Shown: positions 34,264 to 37,174 of the stretch, one piece after another
Position numbering within the stretch: the first letter of the stretch is position 1
How the letters are laid out: each line of letters begins with the position of its first letter
Assembly: GCA_024222895.1 (NCBI GenBank)
Contig: JAAEOR010000295.1
Coordinates: 1 to 37,174, forward strand
Length of the DNA stretch: 37,174 nucleotides
Direction of reading: 5' to 3'
DNA from: Hyphomicrobiales bacterium
GTDB lineage: Bacteria > Pseudomonadota > Alphaproteobacteria > Rhizobiales > Kaistiaceae
The notes under the pieces: model-generated
Databases searched by the model: none
Seen by the model: only the letters and a program-made list of their open reading frames with translations
Told to the model about the DNA's origin: nothing
Position numbers and translations under genes: made by a program

Positions 34264-34866
34264 GTGAAACAGGCCGTCTTGGTCAACGGAGTACCTGCCA
34301 GCGGAAAGAGTACGGTCTCGCGCGCGATCACGACGCGCCTTGGCTGGCCGTATCTGGCGCTCGACACCATCAAGGAGCCGTTCTTCGAGCAGCTCGGCGG
34401 TGGCGATCGCGCCTTCAACCGCAAGCTCGGACGCGCCAGCTACCGCGCCATCTTCGACCTGATCGCCGGCTTTCCGCCGGACAGCAGCGTCGTAGTCGAT
34501 GCGTGGTTCGGCTTCCAGCCGATCGAGGTACTGACGGCGCATATCGAGCGGAGCGGAATCGGGCGAGTTGCGGAAATCTGGTGTCGTGCACCGCCCGACG
34601 TGGTCGCTGCCCGCTATGTGGCGCGGGTGAGTGAGAGGCCGGCCGGCCATCCGGGCCTGGACTATGCGAGAGAGCTTATCGCTCTCGCCGCCCGCGCTGG
34701 CCCACTCGGCCGCTATCCCTGTCTCGAGATCGACACGACCGTGCCGATCGATGATTCCGCCGTTATCAAATTCCTGGGCGAAGCCGGCCTCCGACTGGAT
34801 CGTGCCGAAGATCACCGAGAACACGAGCGGAGAACTCGCGGCCCCGGATCGAGCAGTAGCCGATAG
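34264..34866 (+). CDS. P-loop kinase-like protein (AAA_33/zeta-toxin-like nucleoside-triphosphate fold)
   Basis: A 200-residue P-loop protein starting at GTG 34264, 16 bases after the ROK gene. The Walker A is VLVNGVPASGKSTVSRAI at about residues 4-21. A LID/acceptor-like region lies around LALDTIKEPFF. SSVVVDAWFGFQP carries an Asp of Walker B type. It resembles small-molecule kinases that phosphorylate sugars, antibiotics or nucleotides. An in-frame ATG at 34120 would add 48 residues that overlap the ROK gene and look non-native, so the GTG is preferred. No specific substrate can be named. It is the last gene of the sugar operon. Confidence 0.75.
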   Translation: MKQAVLVNGVPASGKSTVSRAITTRLGWPYLALDTIKEPFFEQLGGGDRAFNRKLGRASYRAIFDLIAGFPPDSSVVVDAWFGFQPIEVLTAHIERSGIGRVAEIWCRAPPDVVAARYVARVSERPAGHPGLDYARELIALAARAGPLGRYPCLEIDTTVPIDDSAVIKFLGEAGLRLDRAEDHREHERRTRGPGSSSSR

Positions 34867-34981
34867 TCGATTTCGACGACGAGAGCGCCGTGGCTGGGCT
34901 GCCCGGCGGACAAGACGCTGAAATCATCAGCAAATGCCCCCCTGGTCGCGCTCGTCGGGCCGGAGCGGCTGCGTCCGGTGA

Positions 34982-35013
34982 AAGCGACTCTGGCTTCGGC
35001 GACGAAGTCGCTT
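34982..35013 (+). terminator. Hairpin after the sugar operon
   Basis: AAGCGACT (34982-34989) pairs with AGTCGCTT (35006-35013) over a 16-base loop that contains CTTCGG. It lies 116 bases past the last sugar-operon gene. No U-run follows, so termination is only suggested. Confidence 0.4.
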
Positions 35014-35131
35014 ATCCGATTGGCGCCCTGTTTTCGAAGTGCCGGGAAACGGCCATTCGGCGAGAACAACCCGCAACACGCTCAAACTGAAAGTCCCAAA
35101 TCGGGGCGTCTCTTCCATTTGGCCCGCACCG

Positions 35132-35161
35132 TTTCAAACGGCCCTCTTTGTGTTCTATAGT
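35132..35161 (+). promoter_or_regulatory. Candidate promoter of the HbpS-like gene
   Basis: TTCAAA (35132-35137) and TATAGT (35156-35161) are 18 bases apart. The leader to the ATG at 35329 is about 160 bases long and includes a T-rich tract (35177-35190). Confidence 0.4.
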
Positions 35162-35328
35162 TTCCGCGGGGCTTCTGTTTTTTGTTTTGCTCACGATGAC
35201 CGATCGGTTGCTGCCATTACGATGCCCGATCATCGAAGATCGCATTGAAAGAAGCGGCCCCATTCGGCGTTCACGGGTTGGACAACCCGAAGCGCCCGTA
35301 GCACTAAACAAGGACTGGGGAACTGAAC

Positions 35329-36084
35329 ATGCGTATCATCACCTTCGTAGCTTTGACGTCAATCGGCCTTGCCGGTTTGACGGCAACGGCCAATGCCGCC
35401 TGCAGCGACCTCCCGGATCATGCGGCGCTGACCTCCGCCTTGAAGGCGTCGGTCAAGCCCTCCGGCGGACCGAGCAATGGCGGGCTCGACCTGAACATGT
35501 GGGCGACGATTGTCGACCTCGATGGCACGGTCTGCGCCGTCACCTTCAGTGGTGGCGCGTTCACCGACCAGTGGCTCGGCAGTCGGGTCATTTCGGCCCA
35601 GAAGGCCAACACCGCGAATGCCTTCAGCCTCGATGGTCTGGCGCTCTCCACCGCCAACCTGTTTTCGGCGGTACAACCAGGCGCCAGCCTTTTCGGCCTG
35701 CAGGAGAGCAATCCGGTCGATACCGACGTTGCCTATGGCGGCAACAGTGATGATTTCGGCCAGGGCACCGACCCGATGGTCGGGGAGCGGGTCGGCGGCG
35801 TCAACGTGTTCGGCGGTGGCCTGGCGCTTTACGGCGGCGGCAAGAAGGTTGGAGCTGTCGGCGTCTCGGGCGATACCTCCTGTGCCGACCACAACATCGC
35901 CTGGCGGGTTCGGCAGGAACTTGGCCTCGGCACGGTACCGGGGGGCGTCAACCCGAATGGCGACGATGGCATCATCTACGACATCAGCAACGGGATGAGC
36001 GCAGGCGGCTTCGGCCACGCGACCTGTGGCGGCGGCGAGGTCGCGGTTGCAACGGAGATGGGCGCCGGGTCCAGCGCCGAGTAA
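35329..36084 (+). CDS. Secreted heme-binding-like protein (GlcG/HbpS family)
   Basis: A 251-residue exported protein. The signal peptide MRIITFVALTSIGLAGLTAT ends near ANAAC. The GlcG/HbpS fold is visible in MWATIVDLDGTVCAVTFSG, SRVISAQKANTANAFSLDG and GGGLALYGGGKKVGAVGVSG. The ending has DTSCADHNIAWRVRQELGL. HbpS proteins bind heme or participate in oxidative-stress sensing; other family members have unknown ligands. The cysteines (about residues 25, 65, 185 and 231) suggest disulfides. It has its own promoter candidate and a terminator-like hairpin downstream. Confidence 0.88.
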   Translation: MRIITFVALTSIGLAGLTATANAACSDLPDHAALTSALKASVKPSGGPSNGGLDLNMWATIVDLDGTVCAVTFSGGAFTDQWLGSRVISAQKANTANAFSLDGLALSTANLFSAVQPGASLFGLQESNPVDTDVAYGGNSDDFGQGTDPMVGERVGGVNVFGGGLALYGGGKKVGAVGVSGDTSCADHNIAWRVRQELGLGTVPGGVNPNGDDGIIYDISNGMSAGGFGHATCGGGEVAVATEMGAGSSAE

Positions 36085-36104
36085 ATCCGCCCGAAGGCGC
36101 GAAG

Positions 36105-36129
36105 GCCCGCGTCCCGATTTCGCGCGGGC
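36105..36129 (+). terminator. Hairpin terminator after the HbpS-like gene
   Basis: GCCCGCG (36105-36111) pairs with CGCGGGC (36123-36129), followed by TCTTCC. It lies 20 bases past the stop codon. The U-run is short. Confidence 0.6.
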
Positions 36130-36212
36130 TCTTCCACCCACCCCGACAACGTGTCTGCCCGGCTCTACGCGGATGATTAGCGGGAGGTGATATCGGCACC
36201 GTCGGAAATACC

Positions 36213-36236
36213 AGCCCGCCCCTCAGTGAGCGGGCT
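36213..36236. terminator. Second hairpin between the HbpS-like gene and the phosphotransferase
   Basis: AGCCCGC (36213-36219) pairs with GCGGGCT (36230-36236) over a 10-base loop, followed by CCTTCC. It could be a second terminator or a leader hairpin of the next gene, which starts 142 bases later. Confidence 0.45.
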
Positions 36237-36378
36237 CCTTCCTAGCGCCGGTAACTCGACACATCGCTTTTCCTTGTGCGGTTCAGGACACCTGCCTACC
36301 GTCGTGGACCGGTGGTGGCGGGTAGGTTCCCGTTTCAGGCGGTCCCGAGGGTCACGACGCCGGCAAGGGGTTCGCGGT

Positions 36379-37173
36379 ATGAGCGATCTGCAGATGATCG
36401 GCAAGGGCCGCCTTGCCGAGGTATTCACCTGGGACGACAACCGGGTGCTCAAGCTGTTTACCGCCGGGCGCGACCCGGCGACCATCGAGACCGAGGCCCG
36501 TGTCAGCGCGATCGTTCATGACGCCGGCATCGCGACCCCCGGCGTCCACGGCCTGGTTGAACGCGACGGCCGGCACGGCATCGTCTTTGATCGCGTCGAT
36601 GGTACATCGATGCTGCGGCTCCTCAGCACCAGGCCCTGGATGATACCCGCCTATGGACGCCGGTTGGCGGCCCTGCACGCATCGATCCATCGATGCCAAT
36701 CAGGCGCTCTGCCGTCACAGCTTGAACAACTCGAGAACCTGATCGATCGCGCCGACGCGCCGACGGCTGAGCGAGACCAGGCGCGCATACGTCTGCGCGA
36801 GATGCCGGGAGGCACGGCCATCTGTCATGGCGATTTCCATCCGGACAATGTCCTGATCGATGGCGACAAGGCGACGATCATCGATTGGACCACTGCCTGT
36901 GTCGGCAATCCGGTGGCAGACTTCGTCCGGACGTCACTCATCCTCCAACTGGGGGCGCCACCGCCCGGCGCATCTGCCTGGAACCGGGCGATAATCGGGG
37001 TTGGCCGCGCGCTGTTTCACCGATCCTACGGCAGACGCTATCAGAGGCTCCGTCACCTCCACCCGCAAGACATTCAGCCGTGGATCCATCCGCTTGCCGT
37101 GTCGCGTCTTGGCGCCAACATTGCCACTGAGCGTGACCAGTTGCTTGCGCTCATTGATCAGACAGCGAACTAG
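36379..37173 (+). CDS. APH-type phosphotransferase/kinase
   Basis: A 264-residue protein with the aminoglycoside phosphotransferase (choline kinase-like) fold. MIGKGRLAEVFTWDDNRVLK has the Gly-rich loop and the ATP-binding Lys. The catalytic loop is ICHGDFHPDNVLI at about residues 153-165. The DFG-like metal motif is ATIIDWTTACVGNPVADFVR at about 170-189. Family members phosphorylate antibiotics, sugars, choline or amino-acid-like substrates; the target is not identifiable. The start at ATG 36379 puts the Gly loop at the N-terminus; an upstream in-frame start at 36187 adds low-quality sequence. It is complete, ending one base before the window edge. Confidence 0.87.
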   Translation: MSDLQMIGKGRLAEVFTWDDNRVLKLFTAGRDPATIETEARVSAIVHDAGIATPGVHGLVERDGRHGIVFDRVDGTSMLRLLSTRPWMIPAYGRRLAALHASIHRCQSGALPSQLEQLENLIDRADAPTAERDQARIRLREMPGGTAICHGDFHPDNVLIDGDKATIIDWTTACVGNPVADFVRTSLILQLGAPPPGASAWNRAIIGVGRALFHRSYGRRYQRLRHLHPQDIQPWIHPLAVSRLGANIATERDQLLALIDQTAN

Positions 37174-37174
37174 C

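Larger units (their letters stand above)
34867..35328. other. Intergenic region after the sugar operon
   Basis: The stretch holds a hairpin (34982-35013) and a candidate promoter (35132-35161), listed separately. One minus-strand frame (34812-35069) contains the gene-like run ALVVEIDYRLLLDPGPRVL, but no family could be named. It may be a remnant. Confidence 0.4.

Noticed and set aside
36187-36378. N-terminal extension of the phosphotransferase
   Set aside because: The extra 64 residues span a terminator-like hairpin and do not resemble the family; the Gly-rich loop begins right after ATG 36379.

Overview
This window is about 37 kb of GC-rich bacterial chromosome. Gene content (GMC oxidoreductase, DUF3604, acetoin-dehydrogenase-type complex, CUT2 sugar ABC transporter, SorC regulator) and two kinds of intergenic palindromic repeat point to an alphaproteobacterium with a versatile heterotrophic lifestyle. 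The taxonomic call is inference. No rRNA, tRNA, CRISPR array or intact mobile element was seen.

Layout. 1-2.3 kb: a C-terminal gene scrap, a GMC oxidoreductase, and a frameshifted remnant of an M81 (MlrC-like) metallopeptidase coupled to it. 2.8-8.9 kb (+ strand): VOC protein, GNAT acetyltransferase, sulfotransferase, secreted DUF3604 protein, the N-terminal stump of a membrane-anchored PpiC-type isomerase, and a DacB/PBP4-type D,D-carboxypeptidase. 9.3-10.2 kb (-): PG-binding plus M15 peptidase. 10.4-17.6 kb (-): an operon of two paralogous heavy-metal-type RND permeases flanking one very short periplasmic adaptor, with a palindromic repeat pair between adaptor and second permease. 18.0-20.5 kb (-): a PepSY-like secreted protein, a decay zone with 2'-5' RNA ligase and LacI fragments, an SDR dehydrogenase and a TfoX-N protein. 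20.8-22.9 kb (+): a YtrA-type GntR regulator with an ABC transporter, behind a clear palindromic operator candidate. 22.9-24.1 kb: an inverted repeat pair, a frame-disrupted secreted protein and a DUF1697 protein. 24.4-27.6 kb (-): acoABC-like E1 alpha, E1 beta and lipoyl-hydrolase E2. 27.8-28.4 kb: an IS21-family remnant with a large internal deletion. 28.4-34.9 kb: a divergent SorC regulator and a sugar uptake/catabolism operon (binding protein, permease, single-domain ATPase, LacD/YihT-type aldolase, ROK kinase, P-loop kinase). 35.3-37.2 kb: a secreted HbpS-like protein and an APH-type phosphotransferase.

The two most interesting systems are the following. (i) The RND operon: the first permease has lost the TM4 acidic relay residue and other conserved intramembrane residues that its partner keeps, and the adaptor is too short for a normal hairpin. 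This suggests an asymmetric heteromeric pump. (ii) The SorC/CUT2/aldolase/two-kinase operon, which looks like a compact pathway for an unidentified ketose-type sugar. Several gene remnants (M81, PpiC, RNA ligase, LacI, IS21) show that this region has been eroding by small deletions and frameshifts.
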